Source: Rubricoccus marinus
GTDB lineage: Bacteria > Bacteroidota > Rhodothermia > Rhodothermales > Rubricoccaceae
Reading direction: 5' to 3'
Length of the DNA: 64,000 nucleotides
Assembly: GCF_002257665.1 (NCBI RefSeq)
Contig: NZ_MQWB01000001.1
Span: 1,489,870 to 1,553,869 of the forward strand
Shown here: positions 52,673 to 62,148 of the stretch, in pieces
Numbering within the stretch: position 1 is the stretch's first letter
Layout: the number at the start of each line of letters is the position of its first letter
The notes under the pieces: generated by a model
Told to the model about the DNA's origin: nothing
What the model saw: only the letters and a program-made list of their open reading frames with translations
Database searches by the model: none
Program-made: the position numbers and the translations under genes

Positions 52673-55441
52673 CTAGCGCGGCAGCCCCACGTTGTTAAAG
52701 GCCGAGCGGAAGTCCGCATTCGGAAGGTCCAGCCGGAGCAGGTCCTTGAGGTAGCCGCTCTTGAGGTAGATCCCCACGCTGAATGCCTTAACGGGTCCGA
52801 TAGGCGTCCAGCGGATCTGCATCTCCCAGCAGTGGAGGTCGCGGCGGAGCACGAGCTGAGTGCTTGTGATCTCCTGCTCCAGCACGTCGAACCCGGCCGC
52901 GCCCGAGAGCCCCCAGTTGTCCGTGAGCTGGTACGTGAGGTTGTTCACCGCCACGGTCGTCGTCCACTGCGCGTCGCGCGTGCCAATTGCGGGACGGTAG
53001 GCCGCCGTGAGGTCGAAGCTCGCGCTCAGGCGCGGGTCGCGGGGGCCGAGCGCGAGCGTGCTCGCGGAGTAGTCCGGGTCGGAGGGATCGTAGAGGACGC
53101 CGGCGCCAGAGGCCGTGCGGACCGTCGAGCGCGGTCCTGCGGGCAGCTCCGCCTCGCCGGGGACGCGCGCCAGAGGCTGCCTCTGGCGGGAGCGGAGGCT
53201 CCAGCCCGCGTTGAAGCGCAGCGCTTCGAGGCGCACCGGCCGGCCCGTTGCCGCGAGGTAGGTGGCGTCCGTGAGCGCGCCGGTGTCATCGAGGGAGTAC
53301 GCCGAGAACGAGCCGCTGGCGGAGGCCTGGAACGGGCCGGACCCGGCGCTCGCGCGAAACGAGACGTTGTCGATGGGGCGCTCGTCGGCCGCGAAGTTGT
53401 AGCCGCCGCTGATGGCGAGCGAGAGGAGTTGAAGCGCTCGCCGCGACTCTTCGCCCGTGGAGTCCGTGCTGACTACGCGCGTGAGAAACGCGTTGTCCAG
53501 GCTGAACCGGAGCCCGCCGACGGGCTGCGTGGGGACTCCAGATAGCGTGGCGAAGCGCCGTTCCACGCCCGCCGTATCCGTCAGCACCTGCACCGTGTTG
53601 AACGGCGCAGCGGAAAAGTCCGGTTGCGCGACAAGCGAGACGCTGGGGCGCAGCACGTGCCGAAGGCCATCCAGGTTGGCGACCCGAACGGGGGCCGTGC
53701 CGTACAGCGCGGTCCGAAGGCTGAGCTCGGCACGTACGCGGCGGTCGAAAAAGAACCCGTCCTCCTGCGTCTCCACGAACGCGCCAGAGGCCGGGTCCAG
53801 CGCGCGCAGGGTCCGCTCGTCCACCCAGTTCTCGGCGTAGGTGACGCTCGGCGTGATGTCGAGGTTGTAGCGCGGGACGGAGAACGAGGCGGAGATCGGC
53901 ACGTTGTGCGAGGCTCCATAGGCGAACCGCTCGCCCTCGGCGTTGCCTCTGGCGAAGGCGTCGCCGCTGAAGAGAGCATCCACCCAGGACGGGGCGCCGC
54001 CATCGTCGAACAGGCTGTCGGCCTTCGGGACGTAGGAAAACGCGTTCGTGGCCGAGCCGGAGTAGGAGACGCCGATCTTCTCGTACCAGCGCTCGCCGCG
54101 CCCGTCGCGCCTCTGGCGCTTAAAGGGGAACCGCCGCTGCTGGCTAAACGAGAGGCTGGGAAGCGTGAGCTGTGCTGAACTGACGTCGAACTGCTGGTTT
54201 GCGCGAAGCTGGACCGTGAGCGAGCGCCCCGCGCGGGGCCACGTCTGCGCGTAGCTCACCGTCGAGGTCGAACTCTGGCGGACCTGGCTCGCGAGGTCGT
54301 CGGAGACGAACCGCGCGCTGGAGGACTGGAGGTCCACATCGGCGGAGAGGCGTTGCCCGGCGGGGAAGGTCTGGGTGTGGTTCCACCGCAGCGCGACGGG
54401 CGTCGCGATCTGAAAATCGAGGTCGTCGCGCTCGCCGCGGCGCAAGCGGCCGTAGGAAAGCGAGATGTCGCCGTCGTAGGCGTAGCGCCGGGTGTAGTCC
54501 AGCCGCGCGTAGCCCTGAATGGACCCCGTCGTGCCGATCTTGCCTCGGACGATGGCGCCGAGGTAGTCGTTGACGGCCCAGTAGTAGCCGAGGTCTTCGA
54601 GGAAGAGCCCGTAGTCCGGGCTCGTGCCGAAGCCCGCCGCCAGAGGCCCGCTGCGCCGGCCTTCGGTCGCGGGGAAAAAGCCAAACGGCAGCCACAGCGG
54701 CGTCGGGATGCCGAGCAGACGGAGCCGGACCGGTCCGGTGTAGACCGTCTTGCCGTCTACGACTTTGATGCGCCCGGCCTCCATCGCGTAGTGCGGATGG
54801 TCCAAGTCGCAGGTGGTGTAGGCCGCGTTTTCGGCGTAGATGATGTGCGGCGCGGCCTGCTTGACGACGCCCGCGAGCAGGAAGCCGTCGTCCAGTTGCG
54901 TACGCCCGCCCACGATGCGCCCACGCCGCGTCCGCAGGTTGAACGCCAGCTCGTTGCCGGTGAACCCTTCGTCGCCCTGCGCGAACGTCGGAATCCCGAC
55001 CTGAGCGTCTTGCAGCGCCAGAGGCCTCGCGCGAAGCGTTTCACGGCCCAGGAAAATCTCCACGAGCCCCGCGTCCAGCGTTGCCCCGTCGTACTCCGCT
55101 CGGGCCTCGCCGAACAGCGCGGCCTGGTCGTCCGCCCGTTCGCCGCTGGCGAGCGAATCGCGAGGTGCGAACACGATGCGGAGTGAGTCGGCCGCGCGGA
55201 AGGTGACGGGCTGTTCTAGACCGCCCTCGGCCGCTGGCGCCAGAGGCACGCCGTAGTCAGTGCGCGCGGGGCGGGAGGGGAGAGCGGGCCGCGTCGTATC
55301 CGCCACGGCGCCGGGATCGGGTACGCGGGCCGAGTCGGCTGGCGCCAACGTGATCTCGCGCGGGGCCGCCGTCGAGTCCGCCGTCTGAGCGTGCGCAGCG
55401 CCAGAGGCGAGCAGGAGCAGGAGCGTAAGGGCGCGGAGCAC
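52673..55441 (-). CDS. LptD-like outer-membrane assembly protein
   Basis: 922 residues. A GTG at 55441 opens the signal LRALTLLLLLASGAAHA-Q and is preferred; an ATG at 55588 would add 49 Arg/Pro-rich residues. After a Pro-rich linker comes an OstA-like N-domain (ALFGEARAEYDGATLDAGLV, NLRTRRGRIVGGRTQLDDGF, CDLDHPHYAMEAGRIKVVDG) and a long beta-barrel region (PLWLPFGFFPATEGRRSG, YWAVNDYLGAIVRGK). This matches the putative LPS-assembly LptD of Bacteroidota, which inserts lipopolysaccharide in the outer membrane. It ends with aromatic-rich strands. Confidence 0.85.
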   Translation of the reverse strand: MLRALTLLLLLASGAAHAQTADSTAAPREITLAPADSARVPDPGAVADTTRPALPSRPARTDYGVPLAPAAEGGLEQPVTFRAADSLRIVFAPRDSLASGERADDQAALFGEARAEYDGATLDAGLVEIFLGRETLRARPLALQDAQVGIPTFAQGDEGFTGNELAFNLRTRRGRIVGGRTQLDDGFLLAGVVKQAAPHIIYAENAAYTTCDLDHPHYAMEAGRIKVVDGKTVYTGPVRLRLLGIPTPLWLPFGFFPATEGRRSGPLAAGFGTSPDYGLFLEDLGYYWAVNDYLGAIVRGKIGTTGSIQGYARLDYTRRYAYDGDISLSYGRLRRGERDDLDFQIATPVALRWNHTQTFPAGQRLSADVDLQSSSARFVSDDLASQVRQSSTSTVSYAQTWPRAGRSLTVQLRANQQFDVSSAQLTLPSLSFSQQRRFPFKRQRRDGRGERWYEKIGVSYSGSATNAFSYVPKADSLFDDGGAPSWVDALFSGDAFARGNAEGERFAYGASHNVPISASFSVPRYNLDITPSVTYAENWVDERTLRALDPASGAFVETQEDGFFFDRRVRAELSLRTALYGTAPVRVANLDGLRHVLRPSVSLVAQPDFSAAPFNTVQVLTDTAGVERRFATLSGVPTQPVGGLRFSLDNAFLTRVVSTDSTGEESRRALQLLSLAISGGYNFAADERPIDNVSFRASAGSGPFQASASGSFSAYSLDDTGALTDATYLAATGRPVRLEALRFNAGWSLRSRQRQPLARVPGEAELPAGPRSTVRTASGAGVLYDPSDPDYSASTLALGPRDPRLSASFDLTAAYRPAIGTRDAQWTTTVAVNNLTYQLTDNWGLSGAAGFDVLEQEITSTQLVLRRDLHCWEMQIRWTPIGPVKAFSVGIYLKSGYLKDLLRLDLPNADFRSAFNNVGLPR

Positions 55442-55591
55442 GGGGCGGGGCGGGGACTCCGGCGCAACGCCCGCACCTCCAGCCCTCGTGCCCCCCAGGG
55501 CCGTCCGCGCCAGAGGCACGGCGCTACGCCTCTGGCGCGGTGCAGGCGCACACGGCGCGGCAGGCTCCCGGCCGCAGGCGTCGGTCATGGC

Positions 55592-56593
55592 TCAGGCGCC
55601 CGCCGCGTCCTCGGCGTGCTCGAAGACGAGGCGTGCCGCGCCTTGGACGGCAACGGCGTTGCCGCTTTCCTCGCGCAAGACCGTGATGCCATCGCGGAGA
55701 GCAGGCAGCACGAACCGCCCGATGGACGCGCGGATGGGGTCCAGGAGAACGTCCCCGGCCTGGGACACGCCGCCGCCGATTACGAACGTCCGGATGTCCA
55801 GCAGGTTGACGATCCCACCCAGCGCGACGCCGAGCTTGTGGCCGGCCCACTGGAAGATCTCGATCGCCGCGCCGTCGCCCGCCATCGCGGCGCGGTGCAG
55901 CGAGATCAGGTCGAGGTGCTCCAGGTCGGTGCCGGCGGTTTGGTGCAGGCAGGTCGGCCGCGTGAGGAGCTGATAGCGCGCGTGGCGCGTCAGAAACCGG
56001 TGACCGAGGTACGCCTCCAGCGCGCCGGCCACGCCAGACCGCGCGTACGGCCCCTCGTAGTCGATGCTCATGTGGCCGATCTCGCCAGCGGCCCCGGTCG
56101 CGCCCCGGAACAGACGGTTGTGGTGGATGATGGCCCCACCCACACCCGTTCCGAGCGTCACCATGATAAAGGAGTCGTACGGCTGCCCCGTCCCCCAGAA
56201 CGCGCTGCCGAGCGCGGCCACGTTCGCGTCGTTCTCCGCCAGAATGGGCGCATCGCGCGCGAGCCTCTGGCGGAGCGCCTCGGAGAACCGCAGGCGGAGG
56301 CTGTCCGGGAGCACCACGTCTTTCCAGCCCGGCAGGTTGGGCGGGCTACGCACCGTGGTGCGGTCCAACGAGACCGAGCCGGGGCACCCCACGCCGATTC
56401 CCGCCAGAGGCTCGCCGTCTGGCGCGCCCTGGGCGACTTGCTCGATCACCTGCGCGATAGAGTCCAACACGGCCTGTGGCCCCGCGGCTGCGGGCGTGTC
56501 CGTCCGAGCGGTTTTGACGGCGTGGCCGTCGTCGCGGACGAGTGCGGCTTTGATGTGGGTACCGCCGAGATCGACGCCGATGGCGTAGCGCAT
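55592..56593 (-). CDS. ROK-family sugar kinase without zinc cysteines
   Basis: 333 residues. ATP-binding DLGGTHIK and GTGVGGAII are present, as are the catalytic Asp in ENDANVAALG and ROK signature GEIGHMSIDY. The usual zinc motif CxCGxxGCxE is replaced by YARSGVAGALEAY, with no cysteine. Probably a glucokinase-like enzyme whose fold is stabilised without zinc; the substrate is not certain. The LptD-like gene follows closely. Confidence 0.88.
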   Translation of the reverse strand: MRYAIGVDLGGTHIKAALVRDDGHAVKTARTDTPAAAGPQAVLDSIAQVIEQVAQGAPDGEPLAGIGVGCPGSVSLDRTTVRSPPNLPGWKDVVLPDSLRLRFSEALRQRLARDAPILAENDANVAALGSAFWGTGQPYDSFIMVTLGTGVGGAIIHHNRLFRGATGAAGEIGHMSIDYEGPYARSGVAGALEAYLGHRFLTRHARYQLLTRPTCLHQTAGTDLEHLDLISLHRAAMAGDGAAIEIFQWAGHKLGVALGGIVNLLDIRTFVIGGGVSQAGDVLLDPIRASIGRFVLPALRDGITVLREESGNAVAVQGAARLVFEHAEDAAGA

Positions 56594-56612
56594 AGGTCTG
56601 AAAGGGTGCGCG

Positions 56613-56620
56613 AGAAACTA
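56613..56620 (-). promoter_or_regulatory. Candidate -7 box TAGTTTCT
   Basis: On the minus strand, 19 bases before the ROK kinase ATG. Confidence 0.35.
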
Positions 56621-56656
56621 CGAGCCGGGGGGCGCTGGCTTCCGCTCCGCCTGGGG

Positions 56657-56674
56657 CGCCAGAGGCCTCTGGCG
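56657..56674. repeat. Back-to-back 9-mer pair after glycosyltransferase
   Basis: A perfect 18-base palindrome (CGCCAGAGG-CCTCTGGCG) between the end of the glycosyltransferase (56725) and the start of the ROK kinase; both genes are on the minus strand. Confidence 0.9.
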
Positions 56675-56724
56675 AGAAATAGACAGAAGCCCACACGCGG
56701 CACGCAGGACGTCCGCGCGGGCGG

Positions 56725-57918
56725 CTACGCGGAGAGGATGACCTCGAAGCGGTCGGCGATGGCTTCGATGTCGAACGTGCGCTCGGCGTAGGCGCGGGCG
56801 CGGGCCGCCATCGCGCCACGCAACTCCTCGTCCGCCAGAAGACGCTGCCCCTCGATCCCGAACGCCGAGGGGGCGGTGGGGGGGACCACGACGCCGGCTT
56901 CCTCGCGCCGGACAATCTGCGCCGCGAGGTTTTCCGGCGGGACCGCCAGAAGCACGGGGCGGGCCGCGCAGAGGTACGAGAGCACTTTGGACGGCACCGA
57001 GTACACGCCGGCATCGGGCTCCAGAATAGCCGCCAGCACGTCGGCGGTGCCGTGCACGTCGGGCAGGTCCTCGAACGCCTGGAAGGGGAGAAGCAGGAGG
57101 TTCGCGGGCGGCGAACTCGAGCGAAGCCATTCGGCACCCGCACCCTCGCTCACGACGACCACGCGGGCGTCCGGGTCGTTTTCCATCTGCCGCGCCAGCG
57201 AGAGCAGCAGCTCCGGGTTGTGCTTCATCCCGAGCGTCCCCGCATAGAGCACCACGCGTTTGTCCTCCAGCCCGAGCGACTGCGCCCAGGGGTTGTTCTT
57301 GGGCCGCGGCGGCATCTCCTCCAGCGGCGCCCAGTTCTCCACCACGTGGACCTGGCGCGCGGGAATGCCCCATTCCGTCAAGAGAGGCCGGAACCCCTCG
57401 GTGATCGCGACGATGGCGTCGGCGCCTAGCAGAAGCCGCCTCTCGCGCGCCATGTACGCCCGGCCCACCATCCCGCCGATAACCGGGAGCTTCTGGCGCA
57501 GGAACCGGTCCGTCCCCACAGAAAGGATGTCTTGCAGCCAGTTCACGAACCGTACGCCGCGGCGCGAGGCCCACCGCTGCACGGGCGCAAGCGCGTCCAC
57601 GGGCGTGTTCGCGGCCAGGATCACGTCGGGTTTGAACGCCGCGACGCTCTGCACCAGCGAGGTCCCGTACAGGCGCTCGGTCTGCCGCCGCTTGACGAGC
57701 CCTGAAAACGAGCGGGCCGCCTTGTCGACGGGGTTGTCGAGCGCGATGGGGTCGGGCGCGAACGTCTCCGGGTCGTCGTCGCGCCGCGCAAGCGCCCCTT
57801 GCGGCGTCAGGTTGGTCGACGAGTAGCCGTGCGCGACGGTGTGCCCACGCCCCGCCAGCGCTCGCGAGAGCTGCACTTGGAAGGGGTGTCCCGCGTAGTC
57901 GTGGACGTAGATCCGCAT
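56725..57918 (-). CDS. GT-B glycosyltransferase (WbuB-like, family 4)
   Basis: 397 residues from the ATG at 57918 (MRIYVHDYAGHPFQVQL). N-domain features: ALAGRGHTVAHGYSS and the acceptor-side region ANTPVDALAPVQRW. The C-domain has VVLYAGTLGMKHNPELLLSLA and the sugar-nucleotide site YSVPSKVLSYLCAARPVLL. Probably adds a sugar to a lipid-linked surface polysaccharide. It is a lone gene in the window, not part of a polysaccharide cluster; sugar unknown. Confidence 0.88.
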   Translation of the reverse strand: MRIYVHDYAGHPFQVQLSRALAGRGHTVAHGYSSTNLTPQGALARRDDDPETFAPDPIALDNPVDKAARSFSGLVKRRQTERLYGTSLVQSVAAFKPDVILAANTPVDALAPVQRWASRRGVRFVNWLQDILSVGTDRFLRQKLPVIGGMVGRAYMARERRLLLGADAIVAITEGFRPLLTEWGIPARQVHVVENWAPLEEMPPRPKNNPWAQSLGLEDKRVVLYAGTLGMKHNPELLLSLARQMENDPDARVVVVSEGAGAEWLRSSSPPANLLLLPFQAFEDLPDVHGTADVLAAILEPDAGVYSVPSKVLSYLCAARPVLLAVPPENLAAQIVRREEAGVVVPPTAPSAFGIEGQRLLADEELRGAMAARARAYAERTFDIEAIADRFEVILSA

Positions 57919-58005
57919 GGTGTCGGCGCCAGAGGCCAGAAACAACGACGCCCAGCCGAAGCCGGGCGACAGTGGCCCCGGAAGGGCCGGTCCTGAGTGG
58001 ACCTG

Positions 58006-58079
58006 TAGCGTGGGAGAGACTTGAACTCTCGACCTCACGATTATGAGTCGTGCGCTCTAACCAGCTGAGCTACCACGCC
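58006..58079 (-). tRNA. tRNA-Met (anticodon CAU)
   Basis: 74 bases. Acceptor GGCGTGG pairs with CCACGCT (first pair G-U), discriminator A, no encoded CCA. D-stem GCTC/GAGC, anticodon stem CACGA/TCGTG with loop CTCATAA, T-arm GAGAG TTCAAGT CTCTC. The first pair and D-loop exclude an initiator; elongator Met is favoured, but tRNA-Ile2 with a lysidine-modified CAU is possible. Confidence 0.93.
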
Positions 58080-58160
58080 GAGTGATGCGAAGATACCGAA
58101 GCCTCTGGCGAAGTGGAAAGCCAAGGTTGAGTGGAGCGCGTGGGTTCTGCCGTTTCGAGG

Positions 58161-58176
58161 CCTCTGGCGCCAGAGG
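58161..58176. repeat. Full 9-mer palindrome upstream of hutU
   Basis: It lies 22 bases before the TAGCTTGG box of the hut operon, on the side of the tRNA. Confidence 0.9.
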
Positions 58177-58197
58177 CGCCGTGCGAGAGCGGGCGGC

Positions 58198-58205
58198 TAG
58201 CTTGG
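58198..58205 (+). promoter_or_regulatory. Candidate -7 box TAGCTTGG of hut operon
   Basis: 22 bases before the hutU ATG; no convincing -33 element. Confidence 0.4.
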
Positions 58206-58227
58206 TGGGTCCTCTCCCCCGAGTCCG

Positions 58228-59895
58228 ATGACCGCGTCCCCCCGTACCGTCCGTGCCGCCAGAGGCTCCGCGCTCACCTGCAAGGGGTGGCACCAGGAAG
58301 CCGCCCTGCGGATGCTCATGAACAACCTTGACCCGGAGGTCGCCGAGCGGCCCCAGGACCTGGTGGTGTACGGCGGCAGCGGCAAGGCCGCGCGCAACTG
58401 GGACAGCTTCGAGGCGATCGTCGCCACGCTGCGGAGGTTGGAAAACGACGAGACGCTGCTCGTGCAGAGCGGGAAGCCCGTCGGCGTGTTCCGCACGCAC
58501 GACGAGGCCCCGCGCGTGCTCATCGCCAACAGCCACCTCGTCCCGCGCTGGGCGACCTGGGACAACTTCCGCCAGCTCGAAGCCGAGGGGCTCACGATGT
58601 ACGGCCAGATGACGGCCGGAAGCTGGATCTACATCGGCACGCAGGGCATCCTCCAGGGCACGTTCGAGACGTTCGCGGCGTGCGCCCGCACGCACTTTGG
58701 CGGGACGCTGGACGGCCGGCTCGTGGTCACGGCCGGGCTCGGCGGCATGGGCGGCGCGCAGCCTCTGGCGGCAACGATGAACGGCGCCGCGTTTCTGGGC
58801 ATCGACGTGGACGAGACCCGCATCTGTCGCCGCGTGGAGTCCGGCTACTGCGACCGCCTCGAAACCGACTTGGACGCCGCGCTAAACGCCGTATTGGACG
58901 CGCGCCAGAGGCGCGTCCCGCTCTCGGTCGGGCTCGTGGGCAACGCCGCTGAGGTCTTGCCCGAACTCGTCCGCCGAGGCGTAGACGTGGACGTGGTGAC
59001 CGACCAGACCAGCGCGCACGACCTCCGCGTGGGCTACATCCCGGCCGGCTACTCCCTGGCCGACGCCGAGGCGTTCCGCACGCGCGAGCCGCTGGCGTAC
59101 GATGAGGCTGTCCTGGACTCGATGCAAACGCACGTCCAGGCCATGCTGGACCTCAAGGCATCTGGCGCCGTCGTGTTCGATTACGGCAACAACCTCCGTG
59201 GTCAGGTCGCCGACCGCCGCGGGATGACGCGCGCGTTCGAGATCCCGGGGTTCGTCCCCGAGTACATCCGCCCGCTGTTCTGCAAGGGGTCGGGCCCGTT
59301 CCGGTGGGCGGCCCTGTCCGGGGCGCCAGAGGACATCGCGGTCACCGATGCGGCTATCCTGGAGCTGTTTCCGGAAAAGGAGCACCTCGCGAGGTGGATC
59401 CGCATGGCGCAGGATAAAGTGCAGTTCCAGGGACTCCCGGCGCGGATCTGCTGGCTGGAATACGGCGAGCGCGCCGAGGCGGGGGAGAAGTTCAACTGGC
59501 TGGTGGAGACCGGCCGCGTGCAGGCGCCGCTCGTGATCGGGCGCGACCACCTGGACACCGGCAGCGTGGCGAGCCCGAACCGCGAGACCGAGGGCATGAA
59601 GGACGGGTCGGACGCCATCGCGGACTGGCCTCTGCTCAACGCGTTGCTCAACACGGCGTGCGGCGCGAGTTGGGTGAGCCTGCACCACGGCGGCGGCGTC
59701 GGCATCGGGTACTCCATCCACAGTGGCATGGTGAGCGTGGCGGACGGGACCCCGGCAGGCTACCGGCGCCTTTCACGCGTTCTCACGGCCGACCCGGGCA
59801 CCGGCGTGATGCGCCACGCCGACGCCGGGTACGATCTTGCGACCGACACCGCGCGCGAGCGCGGCGTCGATCTCCCCATGTACAACACACCCTGA
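58228..59895 (+). CDS. hutU: Urocanate hydratase
   Basis: Second step of histidine degradation: urocanate to imidazolonepropionate, NAD-dependent. The 555 residues have the family segments [73 protein letters not shown] (NAD binding) and DQTSAHD, YNNPLF-like [12 protein letters not shown], and a C-terminal [17 protein letters not shown]. Length is normal. First gene of hutU-lipoprotein-hutH. Confidence 0.97.
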   Translation: MTASPRTVRAARGSALTCKGWHQEAALRMLMNNLDPEVAERPQDLVVYGGSGKAARNWDSFEAIVATLRRLENDETLLVQSGKPVGVFRTHDEAPRVLIANSHLVPRWATWDNFRQLEAEGLTMYGQMTAGSWIYIGTQGILQGTFETFAACARTHFGGTLDGRLVVTAGLGGMGGAQPLAATMNGAAFLGIDVDETRICRRVESGYCDRLETDLDAALNAVLDARQRRVPLSVGLVGNAAEVLPELVRRGVDVDVVTDQTSAHDLRVGYIPAGYSLADAEAFRTREPLAYDEAVLDSMQTHVQAMLDLKASGAVVFDYGNNLRGQVADRRGMTRAFEIPGFVPEYIRPLFCKGSGPFRWAALSGAPEDIAVTDAAILELFPEKEHLARWIRMAQDKVQFQGLPARICWLEYGERAEAGEKFNWLVETGRVQAPLVIGRDHLDTGSVASPNRETEGMKDGSDAIADWPLLNALLNTACGASWVSLHHGGGVGIGYSIHSGMVSVADGTPAGYRRLSRVLTADPGTGVMRHADAGYDLATDTARERGVDLPMYNTP

Positions 59896-59904
59896 CCCCG
59901 CTCG

Positions 59905-60504
59905 ATGGCCTCTGGCGTCCTCCTTTCCCGTCTCGCGCCTCTGGCGCTCGCGTTCCTTGTTGCCGGGTGCTCGTCGGCCCCGCCTGTGGTCAGCGTGCCG
60001 TCGCCGCGCCCACCCTCCCTAGAGGGGCAACCTGAACCGGACGCCGCGCCCTCCGCCAACCGCCTGCCGAACGCCGAAGACGCCTTCGAGCCGCCCCCGC
60101 CGCCGGATCCTCCGGTTCCCGCTGATTCTCTGGCGAACCGGCTGCTCGACGTCGCGATGGTCGAGGCCCGGGAGTCCATCAAGCAGTACAACAACGTCGT
60201 CGTGATTGCGCTGGAGGAGAGCGCGGACGCGCAAAGCCGCGCGAGGCGGAAGGCGCTGGAAGCGGCCCTTGCTGCCGAGCGCGCCGAAACGCTCATGCGC
60301 GTTCGGTTCGCGCTGCTGGGCGGCATCCCGATGGAGGCAGAAGGCGAGATGCGGCTGTACCTCTCGTTTTTGAGCGTGGCCGCAGATGACCTACTAGAGC
60401 TCGACGTGATCGACGGCAACACGTTTCTCGTCGGCCTGGAAGAGGTCACGACCCCGCTGCTCGATGCGATGAGGCGCGTCAAGGACAACCCCGACGCGCC
60501 ATGA
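59905..60504 (+). CDS. Uncharacterised lipoprotein between hutU and hutH
   Basis: 199 residues; lipoprotein signal ending LAFLVAGC-SSA. A long Pro-rich linker (PSPRPPSLEGQPEPDAAP, EPPPPPDPPVPAD) precedes a helical domain (NRLLDVAMVEARESIKQYNN, QSRARRKALEAALAAERAE). No family recognised. It starts nine bases after hutU and overlaps hutH by four bases (ATGA), so it is made with the histidine enzymes. A cell-envelope role in a catabolic operon is unexplained. Confidence 0.75.
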   Translation: MASGVLLSRLAPLALAFLVAGCSSAPPVVSVPSPRPPSLEGQPEPDAAPSANRLPNAEDAFEPPPPPDPPVPADSLANRLLDVAMVEARESIKQYNNVVVIALEESADAQSRARRKALEAALAAERAETLMRVRFALLGGIPMEAEGEMRLYLSFLSVAADDLLELDVIDGNTFLVGLEEVTTPLLDAMRRVKDNPDAP

Positions 60505-62027
60505 GCGCCGCCGTCGCTCTTCGGATCGGACGCGTAGACGCGGACCTCGACGCGAGTCTCGCCGCGCTCCGAACCGAACTGGGCGGCGACGAATGCCGCG
60601 TCCGCGCCTCGCGCCAGAGGCTAGAAACGGCCCTCGCCTCTGGCGACGCGCTCTACGGCGTCAACACCGGATTCGGCGCGCTGAAGTCGGTTCGAATCGG
60701 CGCCGAGGACCTGGAGGCGTTGCAGGTCAACCTGCTCCGCTCGCACGCGGTTGGGATGGGCGCGCCGGTCGCCCGCAGCCTCTCGCGCCGGATGCTGCGG
60801 CTCAAGGTTCACGCGTTGGGGCTCGGCGCCTCGGGCGTGAGCGTGGCCGTTGTAGAGCGCCTGCTGTGGATGGCGGAGAACGACGTGATCCCCGTCGTGC
60901 CGAGCCAGGGGAGCCTGGGCGCCTCAGGTGACCTCGCGCCTCTGGCGCACCTCGCGCTGCCACTCATCGGCGAGGGCCTGGTGTGGGAGGGGGGCAGCCC
61001 GACGCCAGCGGCGGACGTTCTGGCCCGGCACGGCCTGGCGCCTCTGGCGCTGGGCGCGAAAGACGGCCTCGCGCTGATCAACGGGACGCAGTTCATGGCC
61101 GCGCACCTCGCCGAGGTCGTGGTCCGCGCGCAACGTCTCGCCACAGCGGCGGACATCGTCGCCGCGATCACGCTCGACGCCGCCAGAGGCTCGCTTCGGC
61201 CGTTTGGAGAGGCGGTCCAGGGCGTGCGCCCGCATCCCGGCGCGATCGCCGCCGCCGCGAACGTGCGCGCCCTCTTGGTGGGGTCGGAGATCCTGCCCAG
61301 CCATGAGGGCTGCGCCAAGGTTCAAGACCCGTATTCCATCCGATGCGTTCCGCCGGTCCACGGCGCGAGCCGCGACGCGCTGGCCTACGCCTCTGGCGTG
61401 CTGGAAATCGAGGTCAACAGCGTGACCGACAACCCGCTGGTGCTGGGGACCGACCGCGCGCCGGAGATCGTCTCTGCGGGGGCCTTCCACGGACAGCCTC
61501 TGGCGCTTGCGGCGGATACAGCCGCTATTGCACTTGCCGAATGGGCGTCCGTCTCCGAGCGCCGCACGTACCTCTTGCTAGACGAACACGACGGCCTCCC
61601 GCCGTTTCTCGTCGCCGCCAGCGGCCTGAACTCGGGGTTCATGATGCCGCAGTACCTCGCCGCGGCGCTCGTCTCGGAGAACAAGACGCTGTGCCACCCG
61701 GCGTCGGTGGATTCCATTCCGTCCAGCCGCAACCAGGAGGATCACGTCTCGATGGGGGCGTGGGGCGCGCGAAAGGCGCTCCTCGTGCTGGAAAACGCCG
61801 AGCGCGTGCTCGGGGTTGAGGCGCTGTGTGCCGCCCAGGCGCTGGAGCACCGCCGCCCGCTACGCTCGGGCGCCGGCGTGGAGGCCGCGCACGCGGCGCT
61901 TCGCCAGAGGATCGCGCCGCGCGACGCCGACCGCGCGTTCTCGGACGACTTGGAGGCTGCGGTCGACCTCGTCCGCTCTGGTGCACTCGTCCGCGCCGCC
62001 GAGGCGGAGACGGGGCCTCTGGCATAG
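60501..62027 (+). CDS. hutH: Histidine ammonia-lyase
   Basis: First step of histidine degradation: histidine to urocanate. The 508 residues contain the MIO-forming Ala-Ser-Gly (141-143) in GSLGASGDLAPLAH, the active-site YGVNTGFGAL and QDPYSIRCVPPVHGASRD, EVNSVTDNPLV. Overlaps the lipoprotein stop (ATGA). 9-mers occur as ASG, PLA and ARG in variable loops. Confidence 0.97.
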   Translation: MSAAVALRIGRVDADLDASLAALRTELGGDECRVRASRQRLETALASGDALYGVNTGFGALKSVRIGAEDLEALQVNLLRSHAVGMGAPVARSLSRRMLRLKVHALGLGASGVSVAVVERLLWMAENDVIPVVPSQGSLGASGDLAPLAHLALPLIGEGLVWEGGSPTPAADVLARHGLAPLALGAKDGLALINGTQFMAAHLAEVVVRAQRLATAADIVAAITLDAARGSLRPFGEAVQGVRPHPGAIAAAANVRALLVGSEILPSHEGCAKVQDPYSIRCVPPVHGASRDALAYASGVLEIEVNSVTDNPLVLGTDRAPEIVSAGAFHGQPLALAADTAAIALAEWASVSERRTYLLLDEHDGLPPFLVAASGLNSGFMMPQYLAAALVSENKTLCHPASVDSIPSSRNQEDHVSMGAWGARKALLVLENAERVLGVEALCAAQALEHRRPLRSGAGVEAAHAALRQRIAPRDADRAFSDDLEAAVDLVRSGALVRAAEAETGPLA

Positions 62028-62122
62028 CGCGCGTCGCTCGGTAGCGAGGTCCCAACTGGCCTCTGACGCCTGTGGCCTGACCGCTTTCATCCCGAACCCG
62101 GATCTAGGCGCCAGAGGCGTCG

Positions 62123-62130
62123 GTAGCTTG
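62123..62130 (+). promoter_or_regulatory. Candidate -7 box TAGCTTGC of cysS
   Basis: 18 bases before the cysS ATG, in the 121-base gap after hutH. Confidence 0.35.
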
Positions 62131-62148
62131 CGGCACAACGCCACGCCC

